NCBI RefSeq assembly: GCF_964019385.1
Contig: NC_088645.1
Coordinates: 21,093,158 to 21,157,157, forward strand
Reading direction: 5' to 3'
From: Sycon ciliatum
Taxonomy: Eukaryota > Porifera > Calcarea > Leucosolenida > Sycettidae
DNA length: 64,000 nucleotides
Shown: one piece after another, positions 50,419 through 60,016 of the stretch
Layout of the letters: every line of letters begins with the position of its first letter
How positions within the stretch are numbered: the stretch's first letter is position 1
Program-made: the position numbers and the translations under genes
The notes under the pieces: model-generated
Told to the model about the DNA's origin: nothing
What the model saw: only the letters and a program-made list of their open reading frames with translations
Databases searched by the model: none

Positions 50419-50703
50419 ATGGGCCTCGAAGAGATGATTTGGTCCGATGGAACCGCAGTGTTCCATCAATATGTTGTCAATCGTTATGTCAATGGAGACA
50501 TCCGAACTGATGTTTTCCTTGTCGTGGAGGTAGATGCATCTTCGGACTACGACGCCGATAGAGAAGAGTTTGGCGATGAGTTTGACGTCGTCCAGAAAAA
50601 AGAAAGGAAGCGAAGAAGAAAGGCGAGAAGAAAGAAGCTATTGGATGCTGCTCGCGCTTCGCAAGAGTATGACGCCGATGACGAACACTCAGAGGAAGAT
50701 TAG
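50419..50703 (+). CDS. Gene A5: 94-residue acidic/basic protein
   Basis: Protein identical to A4. AATAAA at 50789-50794. The leader carries ACTTAAAATTGAAGT like A3 rather than ACTGAAAATTGAAGT, so the copies have exchanged sequence or descend in a mixed order. Confidence 0.65.
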   Translation: MGLEEMIWSDGTAVFHQYVVNRYVNGDIRTDVFLVVEVDASSDYDADREEFGDEFDVVQKKERKRRRKARRKKLLDAARASQEYDADDEHSEED

Positions 50704-51060
50704 GGAAAAGGCGTAGAAAAGAAGCCTTTAGTCCCAGTCCGAAGACGTACGCTGTCGATGCAGTACTGTGTTTCGCATTTTTATGTTGAATAAAATGATT
50801 TTGTAAATGGCTATGAACAGTATCAACTTCACACTAACGACTGTAACCGTGCACACATGTAAGCGATGTAGGTTTAGTATTTCCAAGAATAAGTTATATG
50901 GTGATATTCATCAGTTGGGAAACATCACTGTCAAATCTTTAGGAAACATAGGAAGTTCAAAATGTCCTGTACATGTATAAGGAAAGCCGTTTCATGCAAT
51001 CGAACATCCTAACGTCTGCAATACCAATTGTGCATGACGATGCTATGGTCGTCAAACCAC

Positions 51061-51205
51061 ATGGGTGGCTTCGACCCCATGGCTTTCATCACGTCTATGG
51101 CCCGAGCGTTAATCTGCCAAGTATGCGCGGGGTTTTACGCCACCCCATGCTCTTTGTCAAGTGTGGACATCATTTCTGCCACACATGCATCACCGAAGCT
51201 CTTAG
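51061..51205 (+). pseudogene. R exon, copy 7 (type I)
   Basis: MGGFDPMAFITSMARALICQ; shared deletion. In the second frame KCGHHFCHTCITEALR keeps all CxHxxC ligands. Three bases are missing upstream (GATGCTATGG for GATGCTGAAATGG). Confidence 0.5.
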
Positions 51206-51284
51206 GTAAGTCATACGTCTGAACTTAAACTATCCGCATACAGATTCACGGACATTAAGTGTTGTCACTAGTGTATTGATGGAT

Positions 51285-51362
51285 GGTCATGAGATGTTCA
51301 ATTTCCATGCTTTAACTGTTCAGGACAATGACGACACTGATGTTATCCTTAAAAAGGTTTAG
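51285..51362 (+). CDS. B block, copy 5 (followed by insertion)
   Basis: GHEMFNFHALTVQDNDDTDV ILKKV. The insertion at 51362 falls at the end of this block and separates it from the short C block at 57805. Confidence 0.35.
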   Translation, partial: GHEMFNFHALTVQDNDDTDVILKKV

Positions 51363-51608
51363 AACGAGGTCTGTCTCGTTGTCCAGGAAACGACCAATCA
51401 GCGACATTCCCGCCAAGGGCCTTATCAGAGTTTAAAGCCCGCTCAATCGTAATTTTACTACTCTTGATGACGCGTTGAGGGCCTTGGATTAGTTTAAAGA
51501 AAATTTTGAATTTTTCGAGTGCGGATGCAGTTTTAGGAGCTCCGCTCCTATCAGCCTTTCCGAGTCTGTAACTGTAACCTACAGGAGCTGTGACTTGTAC
51601 TGCGGACT

Positions 51609-52739
51609 ATGGCCACCAATGAGCATGTCGACCTGGCCCTTCTGACGTTCGACTGTCTACAAAACCTGGCCACCCGGACTGGCATCCCGAAAGCGGACTC
51701 TTTCTCACGGCCCGACCTGGTGGGAGCGCTCCGGAAGGAGGGGATTGGGTCCCACCCCATCCTGGAAGGTATGACCGGTATAGGACATGTCACGACTGCT
51801 TTGGCCGCATTGTCCTCGACAATAATGGACCTGAATAAAGAAATAGTGGCAATTAGGGTGGGAAGAGATGATGAAATTGCTTCCTTGAAGCTTGAAATTC
51901 AACAGCTGAGGCGGGAAATGGCTGACCTGCGAGATACTAGCGTACACACACAGCACGCCATGCCACACCAGTACAGCGACGTAGTACTAGGAACCGCCAC
52001 ACAAACTGCAAGTGCACGTGCGAGGCTCAGCACCACAACGGGCAGGTCTGTACAAACGTACGGTACACACGCCGGCAGTGGCAGCCTGCCAGGAGAAACG
52101 CGTGTGCCACAACCCAACACTACTACAAGTCGTAGTTCCAGCCCCGCAGCAGGCGTGCATGCATCCCGTAGGTCCAGCACTACTCCAAGTCGTAGCTCCA
52201 GCCCCGCAGCAGGCCTGGATGCATCCCGTAGGTCCACCGATACTGAACAACAAGTACATGAATGGCAGGAACACCAGGGCAGACGCACTCGAGCCGCCCA
52301 GAGACAAAGGCACGCGGCAGATACTAGTAGTCAGTCCCAGCTAGCTCAAAGCATAACAAGGCGGGTGGAAACATCCCGCTACACCAAGCCGGCTCGTGAT
52401 AGCGAGCCGGCAGTAGACCTCACGGCATCACCCCGGGCCAAACGCAAAGTGTTTTACGTTGGCAACGTGCAGCCACACTGCTCCGCATCATCAATTGCTG
52501 AATGGTGCTCTGCCCGAGGAGTGCAGATTCAGGAAGGTGTCATATTTGCATCCAAGCACTTCAGAACTGCCTACGCACGGGTGACCGTCGAGGCAGCTGA
52601 TGAGAACACAGTCGGTGACAAAGGGTTCTGGCCGGATGCTCTTTCGCACACGGTTAGGCCCTGGCGTTTTGCCGCGGACAGTTTTGACACCAGCAATGCC
52701 AACCAGGCAAACAACGTCCTCTCCTCAGGCTCAGCATGA
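51609..52739 (+). CDS. LINE ORF1: coiled coil and RRM-like
   Basis: 376 codons. Residues 70-115 (LAALSSTIMDLNKEIVAIRV... LKLEIQQLRREMADLRD) form a coiled coil. A Ser/Thr-rich middle follows with an imperfect 60-base repeat (SRSSSPAAGVHASRRSS, SRSSSPAAGLDASRRST). Then KRKVFYVGNVQPHCSASSIA...AYARVTVEAADENTVGDKGF resembles the RRM-like block of the ORF1 at 5480. No CCHC knuckle. The stop overlaps the ORF2 start (ATGA at 52736-52739). Confidence 0.75.
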   Translation: MATNEHVDLALLTFDCLQNLATRTGIPKADSFSRPDLVGALRKEGIGSHPILEGMTGIGHVTTALAALSSTIMDLNKEIVAIRVGRDDEIASLKLEIQQLRREMADLRDTSVHTQHAMPHQYSDVVLGTATQTASARARLSTTTGRSVQTYGTHAGSGSLPGETRVPQPNTTTSRSSSPAAGVHASRRSSTTPSRSSSPAAGLDASRRSTDTEQQVHEWQEHQGRRTRAAQRQRHAADTSSQSQLAQSITRRVETSRYTKPARDSEPAVDLTASPRAKRKVFYVGNVQPHCSASSIAEWCSARGVQIQEGVIFASKHFRTAYARVTVEAADENTVGDKGFWPDALSHTVRPWRFAADSFDTSNANQANNVLSSGSA

Positions 52740-55555
52740 TGGCGCGACCACAGCTGAATCCACTGGCTCGGCCCTACTTCCCCCTTTGCCAGGGTAAACT
52801 GACCTTGCTTTCCGTAAATTGCCGCTCAATCGTTAACAAATCTGCCGAACTGTCTGTCATTGCTGATTTCAACAAACCTGATGTCATCTGTCTAAATGAA
52901 ACATGGCTAAATCCAAGCATAGCGCTCACCATCTCCGGTTATACCACATTTCGTCGCGACCGACCACCTCATGATAACAAATCCGGTACGGCAACCAGAG
53001 GATATGGTGGAGTTGCGATTCTTGTCCGGCAAAATCGCTTCGGAAGAGTCCAAGTTCGCGACGACCTTGCTCGTCCGACCTGTGAATCCGTATGGGTTGA
53101 GCTTCACCCAATCTTAGGCTCCCCGACACCCATCCTCGTCTGCTGTACCTACCGTCCGCCCTCAGTCAAAACCACGGAAATAGACCACTTCTGTGATATG
53201 CTAGCTAGTGCTTTGGTAACCGTTCCCATGTCATCGTACCATGTCATAATGGCTGGGGACTTCAACAGTAAGCACAAACGGTGGTGCCCATCGGATTTAA
53301 CGTGTCCTGCTGGGGCGGCACTTTTTCGCACCCTTACCTGCTTCGGTTTGGATCAGCTGGTGCAGAGTCCAACGCACACAACATCTTCCGGAACACAGTC
53401 ATGTCTAGACCTTGTCTTCACGAACCAACCCCTGCTGGCGACGGACGTTCACACAGCTTGCGCTCTTGGCTCCTCGGACCATCTCATGGTTTCATGCCAG
53501 TTCGCCGTCTCATTGCCCTCGGATCCAGACCTGCCACTTCCTTCTCGCAAACCGTTCCCATATCGCTTCCGTCGAGTTCCCTCTCAGTGCTGGGACTCTA
53601 TGAACGCTGATTTCTCCTGCCACGACTGGTCGTTTCTGCAACCAGAAGGCTCTCCAACTGTTGACGCCGCGGTAGATCACTTTGCAGCCGTCCTTGAACG
53701 AGGGTTCCAACAGCACCTCTCTAACTTTGCTATCGGCTACAACAACCGGAAACATTCCAACCCAACATCCTCGACATCTAGTCCCCCATGGGTGACACGG
53801 TCCCTCGTATCTGAAGTGAAGCGCAAGCGTGATCTTTTCAGCATCTACAAGAAATTCCCAACGCCGGTTAACCGGGAGGCTTACCGAGTTCAACGCAACT
53901 TCGTCAAGCACCTTTCTCGTACCTCACACCGCTCCTTTCTAAACTCTCTTTCTGCAACACTCTCCTCCCCCGATCGCCCATCACTCCACCAATTCATTCG
54001 CAACCAGTGCCGCGGGACCTCCCGCGCGCCAATCCAGTACCTGACGGACTCCCATGGCAACCGCCAGCACGATGTGAAGGCGATTGCAGACACACTGAAC
54101 AAGCAGTTTGTTTCATCCGGCATTCCGGAAGATCCGAATTGGGTCATTCCATCGCTGTCCCCAGCCCCTGAACTTAGCGCACCACTCACACGCGTCGTTA
54201 CCACGACTGCTACCGTCTGTAAGCACCTCAAACTCCTGAAGAATTGTAAGTCCCCTGGCGAAGATGGCATACCCAATGAGGTTCTCAAATGGCTTGCGCC
54301 ATCTCTGTCCTATCCCTTGTGCCTGCTCTTTAACATGTCATATCGTACAGGAGTATTTCCGTCCGTCTGGAAATCTGCTGTTATCGTCCCGATCTATAAG
54401 AAAGGCCAACGCTCTCAGGCTGGCAACTACAGACCAATCTCTCTCCTTCCCGCTGTGTCCAAGGTCTGTGAACGTATTTTCTTTGAGTCTCTGTACTGCC
54501 ACGTCACCCCAGCGCTTTCACCATCTCAATCCGGTTTCTGCCGTGGAGACTCCACAACTTTCCAACTAACACGTCTAGTACAAGACATCTACACCCAGCG
54601 GAACCTCAGGCGGCATGTTGGCATCGTGTTCTTTGACCTAGCGAAAGCTTTCGACACCGTCTGGCATCGTGGTCTGCTTGCAAAGCTAGAGTCCGTCTTC
54701 TTGGTACACGGTCCAGCCCTGCAATGGCTCTCATCCTATCTTTCCTGCCGCCACCAAACTGTCAGAGTATCTACCTCCCTATCAGACCCATTACTAGTCG
54801 TGTCTGGGGTACCCCAGGGGTCCATACTTGGGCCGCTCCTATTTCTACTGTACGTTAATGACTTGCCAGCCCTTGTACCAAATGTAAGTCTTTTTGCTGA
54901 CGACACTGCTCTGATGTGCTCCGACAGCTCGGCAGACAACCTCACGGCCTCCATGCAGTCCGGGGTCAACGCTACAGTAACATGGATGGAAACCTGGAAA
55001 CTGAAGCCTAACCTCGCCAAAACCGAGGCCATGTTCTTCTCTCCCTCGCCCCCCACTCAACTTCTGTATTTTCCTGGTCTAAATAGTACACCTATTAAAG
55101 TTGTTAACGAGCACAAGCACCTGGGCGTTATTCTCGACCGCCAACTCTCCTGGTCTCCACAAGTCCAGTCTGTGTGCAAGCGTGCGAGTGCGTCCTTAGG
55201 TATGCTACAACCCCACTGCCAACACTTGAATGATAACTGCAGAGAATTGTTCTTTAAGTCGTACATTTTGCCTATATTTGACTATTGCGATATAGCTTGG
55301 TGCGGGTTGTCTCAGACTTTACTCCACAGACTGGAGGTACATCAACGCTTGCTTCTGAAAATTCTGTTTCGAAAAGACCAAACATTTGCCTCCCTTTGTC
55401 TTTATAAACTTGCTTCCACGCACCCTCTTCTTGCCCGACATCAGCAGCATCTTTGTATCCTTGTGCAAAAAATCTTCCTAGCCCAAGTCCCGAAACATAT
55501 TGCCAAGTACAACTGGTTTGTTACCACTTTTTTTTGTTTTGTTTTTTTTCGATAG
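52736..55555 (+). CDS. LINE ORF2: endonuclease and reverse transcriptase, interrupted near its C-terminus
   Basis: Endonuclease: LLSVNCRSIVNK, LNETWLN (about 53), CCTYRPPS, MAGDFNSKHKRW (about 173), CLDLVFTN, SDHLMV (about 248). Reverse transcriptase: KSPGEDGIPNEVL, VPIYKKGQRSQAGNYRPISL, FFDLAKAFDTVWHRGL, SGVPQGSILGPLLF, VSLFADDTALM (about 720). The genuine frame runs to KYNWFVTT; the last residues (FFCFVFFR) come from the inserted fragment. The displaced C-terminus resumes at 56827. Confidence 0.85.
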   Translation: MMARPQLNPLARPYFPLCQGKLTLLSVNCRSIVNKSAELSVIADFNKPDVICLNETWLNPSIALTISGYTTFRRDRPPHDNKSGTATRGYGGVAILVRQNRFGRVQVRDDLARPTCESVWVELHPILGSPTPILVCCTYRPPSVKTTEIDHFCDMLASALVTVPMSSYHVIMAGDFNSKHKRWCPSDLTCPAGAALFRTLTCFGLDQLVQSPTHTTSSGTQSCLDLVFTNQPLLATDVHTACALGSSDHLMVSCQFAVSLPSDPDLPLPSRKPFPYRFRRVPSQCWDSMNADFSCHDWSFLQPEGSPTVDAAVDHFAAVLERGFQQHLSNFAIGYNNRKHSNPTSSTSSPPWVTRSLVSEVKRKRDLFSIYKKFPTPVNREAYRVQRNFVKHLSRTSHRSFLNSLSATLSSPDRPSLHQFIRNQCRGTSRAPIQYLTDSHGNRQHDVKAIADTLNKQFVSSGIPEDPNWVIPSLSPAPELSAPLTRVVTTTATVCKHLKLLKNCKSPGEDGIPNEVLKWLAPSLSYPLCLLFNMSYRTGVFPSVWKSAVIVPIYKKGQRSQAGNYRPISLLPAVSKVCERIFFESLYCHVTPALSPSQSGFCRGDSTTFQLTRLVQDIYTQRNLRRHVGIVFFDLAKAFDTVWHRGLLAKLESVFLVHGPALQWLSSYLSCRHQTVRVSTSLSDPLLVVSGVPQGSILGPLLFLLYVNDLPALVPNVSLFADDTALMCSDSSADNLTASMQSGVNATVTWMETWKLKPNLAKTEAMFFSPSPPTQLLYFPGLNSTPIKVVNEHKHLGVILDRQLSWSPQVQSVCKRASASLGMLQPHCQHLNDNCRELFFKSYILPIFDYCDIAWCGLSQTLLHRLEVHQRLLLKILFRKDQTFASLCLYKLASTHPLLARHQQHLCILVQKIFLAQVPKHIAKYNWFVTTFFCFVFFR

Positions 55556-56813
55556 TGAGGAAAATGTTATCAACTCCAAAGCACGAAAAAGGCCAAAAAC
55601 TAAACCAAGAACATATGCAATAACATGTTATTTATAAAGACAGGACAAGTGAATAATTAGTCAGTCCATTGTTCATGATGATCTCCGACGGTTACGTCGG
55701 CAAGCGAGCCTCCGCCACTGCCAAAGCAGCGTGGGCTCCGCAGGAGGGTGCAAATTTCAAACCAAAATTTAAACGCCTACAACCGCGAATGCACATGATA
55801 CAGGATTTCAGAAGGCTGAAGGAAATCCTGCATCTAACAAATGCCATAACATGAGAGTAATGCTCACCCCTCTTCTCCGCCAACAGATGAGCAATTCGTT
55901 TGTACAGTGCTGTTGATGCTGGACCCATTCCGCCACTGGCTGACATGACCGCCGGAACAAAGGAGGCTTGCTCAACCTGCCTCACCCGCTCCTCATAGTG
56001 CCTTCTCTTTTCTTTTTCATGTCGCTGATACACAATAGTATGTGGTGCAGATCGATTTGAGCGTGAGTGAGGATTAAAAACCCGTATATCAATAAGTGTA
56101 CGCTCAAAACGACTGCCCCACAAACCATTGGCAGCGACATCCAACCGGGCACGGTCTTCCACATTTGCGGTCCGGTAGCAAAGACGCTCCCCCGTCAGCG
56201 GTTGCAGCAAGGGCTCGATGGACACACTGGTGCACACCTCGTCCAGCAGCCGGGCCGTGACGTCCCGAATACCATTGTGTCTAATGGAGGGAAACCCTCC
56301 ATAGGGGCACGACAGGGAATGCGCGACAGTTGCCTCTTGGCCGCAAGAGCAGTGTGACGGTACCCTGGCCGGTGTCCATCCGTAACGGAGGCAGAGTCCG
56401 TCCCAAAACTCTCCCTTTGTTAAATTAAAATGGTATTTCTTAAGTGGACGGCACGTCAGCCAGCTCGACGACCCTTTCTCCTTCGCGACGTCTATGACAT
56501 GTCGTAGCGACTCCGACGCACTGCCCGATATCGCGTCGAATTCCAGTTTCTGATGACGTCGAGAAGATGCCTTGGCGTCTCTCTTGGCCGATCTGATTAA
56601 CACTACCGAGTCACCGATGGAGCCATCCCCTGACAAGATTCTCCGAGACAAAGGGTGGGTCATCCGAACCGACGAGTCGTATTGTTGGCATAGGGACACA
56701 GGGTTAATCAAACCGAGCCCACCCAGACGACACGGCAAAGCCATAAGCCGTCGGAGGGTGTCGCCTGGGGGTGCACGGCAAGTTAAGGCGGGAATCAGTT
56801 CAGACTTCACAAT
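55529..56813 (-). mobile_element. 5'-truncated retrotransposon fragment inserted in LINE ORF2
   Basis: A perfect 13-bp target duplication GTTTGTTACCACT (55516-55528, 56814-56826) flanks it. The minus-strand 3' end is A-rich (T-run at 55529-55549). Same class as 9849-11707: thumb, CCHC and restriction-like endonuclease. Confidence 0.85.
55692..56813 (-). CDS. Retrotransposon protein C-terminal region: CCHC and nuclease
   Basis: Open for about 373 codons of element sequence; the frame also reads 55 codons of antisense LINE sequence up to 56978, which are not part of the protein. LMALPCRLGGLGLINPVSLC (thumb), CSCGQEATVAHSLSC..GGFPSIRHNGIR (zinc knuckle and RHN), ARLDVAANGLWG (RLD where the relative at 9835 has RPD) and LIDIRVFNPHSRSN, then HEKEKRRHYEERVRQVEQAS. 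About one third identical by eye to 9835-11295, so another subfamily. Confidence 0.6.
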   Translation of the reverse strand: MVKSELIPALTCRAPPGDTLRRLMALPCRLGGLGLINPVSLCQQYDSSVRMTHPLSRRILSGDGSIGDSVVLIRSAKRDAKASSRRHQKLEFDAISGSASESLRHVIDVAKEKGSSSWLTCRPLKKYHFNLTKGEFWDGLCLRYGWTPARVPSHCSCGQEATVAHSLSCPYGGFPSIRHNGIRDVTARLLDEVCTSVSIEPLLQPLTGERLCYRTANVEDRARLDVAANGLWGSRFERTLIDIRVFNPHSRSNRSAPHTIVYQRHEKEKRRHYEERVRQVEQASFVPAVMSASGGMGPASTALYKRIAHLLAEKRGEHYSHVMAFVRCRISFSLLKSCIMCIRGCRRLNFGLKFAPSCGAHAALAVAEARLPT

Positions 56814-56826
56814 GTTTGTTACCACT

Positions 56827-56997
56827 AGACCAACACGCAACGCCTTATCACTGCCCCGAGCTAGTTCCTCTCTGTTTTTGAAATCCCCTTTCTTCTCAGC
56901 ATACTCCCTTTGGTCTAACCTGCCTACTAGCATTAAGACATGCCAGGATAACAGGAAATTCACAGTCCAGCTTTCCACACTGTCTCATCCGAAGTGA
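56827..56997 (+). CDS. LINE ORF2 C-terminal remainder
   Basis: In the same frame as ORF2 before the insertion: RPTRNALSLPRASSSLFLKS, AYSLWSNLPTSIK, RKFTVQLSTL, stop at 56995. SLWSNLP is the usual LWNxLP block. ORF2 thus has no break other than the insertion, which is therefore recent relative to the LINE. Confidence 0.75.
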   Translation, partial: RPTRNALSLPRASSSLFLKSPFFSAYSLWSNLPTSIKTCQDNRKFTVQLSTLSHPK

Positions 56998-57804
56998 TCC
57001 CATGTATTATTAATGTGCCTCCCTTTCTTTTTCTCTCCCTATCTCCTTTCCCTCTCTGACAGCATCTTTCTTTTTTTTTCCCTTTTAGCTTGCCGTGGTT
57101 GGCTATCACCTGACCTCTCATGTTTATTGGCAGTCTTCGGACGGGCCAGGAGATGTTGAATAAATAAATAAATAAATAAATAAAGCCCGCTGAATATACT
57201 CTAAACGGGTGCGTACAACTCCTGTATGCATTATAGTACGGTGCAGATAATGAACTCTGCACAAAATGTACGGTGTACTACTAAAAGCTACGCATTTGAG
57301 AAGTGTGTACGGTTTTTGCCTCCCGTATTCTTTCATTTATACGATTTTCGTTTGTCAACAGCTCGCGGAAACCTATAAAAACCGAAGATCAAAGTCATTA
57401 GAGGTATCGACAAGGGGCTCTCAAAGCCCCTAAATAGCTCCACAAGCTATGAATAAGAATGAAGCTCGCAATAAGAGCCCAGCATTTCATTTGCTTCCCT
57501 TCTACTTTTAGTAGTCCTCAGTGGTGCTGAGGTACCATAACTTACCAGAAGAAAATAATCTTTCATACCACATCAAGTCTCTCTGCACACAAACCACAAA
57601 ACTACCCAATATAATGATACAAAAGCATAATGGAAGCGAGATAATGCATGTAACCTCGTTCTAAAATAGTTAGTGCATGGCAGGGAGGGTCTTATGGCTT
57701 GTTTGTGCCCTTCAGGGTAGCCCTCGGGCCTACGGCCCTCAGGCTAACCTGTCGGGCACTAACAAGCCATAAGGCCCTCCCTGCCATGCACTAACCTATA
57801 ATTA

Positions 57805-57973
57805 AAGTATGAACCTTGACATAATGGTGATGATGTATGGTCATCCGAGGTTCATTCTTCAAGTTCTTGTATTAACTGATCAAGAGGACTCGGAGTACGA
57901 CGCTGATAGCGAGGATGAGGAGACGGATGACGTTGAAGTCGTCCAATACCAGTCAGGATGGGGAGGAAGATGA
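57805..57973 (+). pseudogene. Short C block, copy 8
   Basis: LDIMVMMYGHPRFILQVLVL TDQEDSEYDADSEDEETDDV; same internal deletion as 17622. YDAD here is preceded by SE instead of SD. Confidence 0.5.
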
Positions 57974-58196
57974 TACTTAGTTAGTACGTGGACTCTAATA
58001 CATCAATACATTGAGTCCCTCTGATTTACATGTTTACATGTGATATTCGTCAGTTGGAATACATAACTGTCAAATATTTTTGTAAGTATGGGAAGTTCAA
58101 ACGGCCTATGGACGGAACGCCGTTTCATGCAATCGAACATCCTAATGTCTTCAAAACCAGTTGTACACGCCCATGTTGACATGGCCGTCAAACCAC

Positions 58197-58689
58197 ATGG
58201 TTGGCTTCGACCCCGAGGTTTTCATCAAGCCTCCGGCCGGAGAGTTAATGTGCCAAGTATGCGGCGGGGTTTTAAGCCACCCCATGCTCGTGGTAAGCAG
58301 GCAGGCATAGTGGGATGGTCTAAGACCATGATTGAGAAACAGAGGGTACCAGGTTCAAGTCCTGCTTGGAAGCGGAAGGAATTTTTCCAGCCGTGCTGCG
58401 ACCCACAGTTAATTGGGAACTCGTGGCCTGGTACGAGGGTAACATGGATGCAGCTAATGGGATTTCGGTCTTTGACCACTTGGTGGTGGGTCTGATCTAC
58501 TCACCTCCCACCGTTTAGGCGCTGCATCTGCGCCTTTGATCCTAGAGGGTGGTGGCATTCCCACGGCGGATGCGGAAAACTCGGCTTCCAGCCGAGTCTC
58601 ACGCGAACCGTAAATTTTATTTTATTTTTTATGCTCGTGGTCAAATGTGGGCATCATTTCTGCCACACACGCATCACGGAAGCGCTCAG
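58197..58689 (+). pseudogene. R exon, copy 8 (type II), split by a SINE
   Basis: MVGFDPEVFIKPPAGELMCQ VCGGVLSHPMLVV is open until the SINE at 58295; after it KCGHHFCHTRITEAL resumes and ends AG/GTAATT. Apart from the insertion the RING half is intact with all six ligands. G2 is replaced by V. Confidence 0.6.
58295..58630 (+). mobile_element. tRNA-derived SINE (336 bp) inside the RING exon
   Basis: Perfect 11-bp target duplication ATGCTCGTGGT (58284-58294, 58631-58641). tRNA-like head with B box GGTTCAAGTCC (58352-58362) and A-box-like GGCATAGTGGGATGGTC upstream; body; 3' end TTTTATTTTATTTTTT. A different family from the SINE at 11717. Confidence 0.85.
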
Positions 58690-58773
58690 GTAATTCACAT
58701 GTCTGAACTTGAACTGTCCGCATGACCATTCACGGGCATTAAGTGCTGTCACTGTTATTGTCAAACATGTTTA

Positions 58774-59403
58774 AAGTATTGACCTTTTCATGAAAAGCTG
58801 GACACCCTTTTGAAACGTATTCTGCTTCCTTCCTTTGACCATGGAGAAACCATAGCCCCTCGAACTATAAATTTTGAGTGGAGCGTGACTCAGCAGCACC
58901 TTGCCATAATGGTGTTGATGAATGGTCATCAGAATTTCATTAATTTTTCATGTACATTAATTTTATTAACTGATCGGGATAAAGGTGACACTAATTTTGT
59001 TCTTGTCGTAGAAGTGTGTGTGTGAAGACTCGGACTACGACGCTGATGTCCAGGATGAGGAGACGGATGACGTTGAAGTCGTCCAGTACCAGTCAGGAGG
59101 AGTGGCAGATTATACCTTTTGTGATGCAGATTATGACGCCGACGACGAAGATGAATACTACTTCAAAGTAGCAAGAAGATTAGGCTCAAGGTGTAGCTGG
59201 ACAAAAAAACAGCTGTTAATCCTAGTCCACGGACGTACACTGCCGATGGAGTGATATTTATCTTTTTTTATGGCGAAGAAATTTATTTGCGAAACAAGTG
59301 TTTCGGAGACAGCCACTGTTGTATATCAATCACGAATACTAATGGTGAGGTAACCATGCTTTTTAACAATACATGTAGTAACAAACATGCGACAGCAATG
59401 TGA
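58774..59403 (+). pseudogene. C block, copy 9 (type II)
   Basis: Open to GHQNFINFSCT; carries both the insertion after GHQNFI (extended by TTAATT) and the GTGT duplication. The acidic tail at 59018-59254 reads EDSDYDADVQDEETDDVEVV and VADYTFCDADYDADDEDEYY. Confidence 0.5.
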
Positions 59404-59956
59404 ATGTGGAATGTACATTTAAAAAAGAAGAAGAAGTGTTCAGGACTGTTTTCTTGTGACGAACTTCAGTGAACGCACAGGTACGCAACTATGGATGGAA
59501 TACTAAATCAAACATTATTATAGGAAAGAAAAAGAGGTGCGGAAAACTAAACAGAGAACAAAGCAACTAGAATTGCACTAAAATTGCATTTTGTCCCCTG
59601 GTGTGAGGTTCTCTCACCACTGTTGTGCTTCTCACTTCCATGCTCATTTTAGTGCAAAATATTTCGGAAGAGGAACGGAATATAATTATGCAGAGAAAGA
59701 GTACAACTGAAAAATCCAAACAGAGATAAATAGCACTAATTGTAAGCAGGTGAAAACCAAAAAAGACGAAAAAACACAAAGCAAAGGAAGGTTGAACTCA
59801 GACGGTTAGCCAATTTAATTATTATAAAAAAAGGAGAAGGACAAAGTGTTACGAAGTATGACTCGTGTGATGGCACTCTGTGTCAGTTTTGTGCCATATT
59901 GTCGCACACTCGCTGACTGTATATGACCTGGGTACGGTTATGGACAGTAATAATAT
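59404..59956. repeat. Unit 3' block D, copy 6 (truncated)
   Basis: No gene is supported. Ends at AATAATATAAA (59956); the missing end of the block is found at 62097-62345, beyond 2.1 kb of other repeats. Confidence 0.6.
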
Positions 59957-60016
59957 AAACGAGAGAGCTTGGAAGCTCAGGGCCCTACGCTATGCTTTTT
60001 TTGCCTTGATCTGGGA
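59957..60016. repeat. Start of a diverged 917-bp-type repeat
   Basis: CGAGAGAGCTTGGAAGCTCA and GGGCCCTACGCTATGC match the start of the units at 23250 and 24167; it breaks off into the inverted repeat at 60017. A second start is at about 60516. Confidence 0.6.

Larger units (their letters stand above)
51500..57180 (+). mobile_element. CR1-like LINE inserted in the TAA-target element
   Basis: Target duplication TAAAG (51495-51499, 57181-57185). It carries ORF1, ORF2 and a 3' tail of (AAAT)n repeats (57158-57180). The nested fragment at 55529-56813 interrupts ORF2. Without it the LINE would be about 4.4 kb and close to full length. Confidence 0.8.
51362..57801. mobile_element. Large copy of the TAA-target element, split by a nested LINE
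   Basis: Starts GAACGAGGTCTGTCTCG and ends CCATGCACTAACCTATAA, flanked by TTA (51359-51361, 57802-57804). Element sequence is 51362-51499 and 57181-57801; the reverse complement of 48156-48898. The terminal palindrome is at 57675-57795. Confidence 0.7.

Noticed and set aside
56814-56978. The N-terminal 55 codons of the minus-strand frame ending at 55692
   Set aside because: They lie outside the inserted fragment, in antisense LINE ORF2 sequence beyond the target duplication.
57660-57801. Helitron 3' end (hairpin near CTAA)
   Set aside because: The CTAA lies within the palindrome arm, there is a 3-bp target duplication, and no 5' TC end or A/T insertion site fits.
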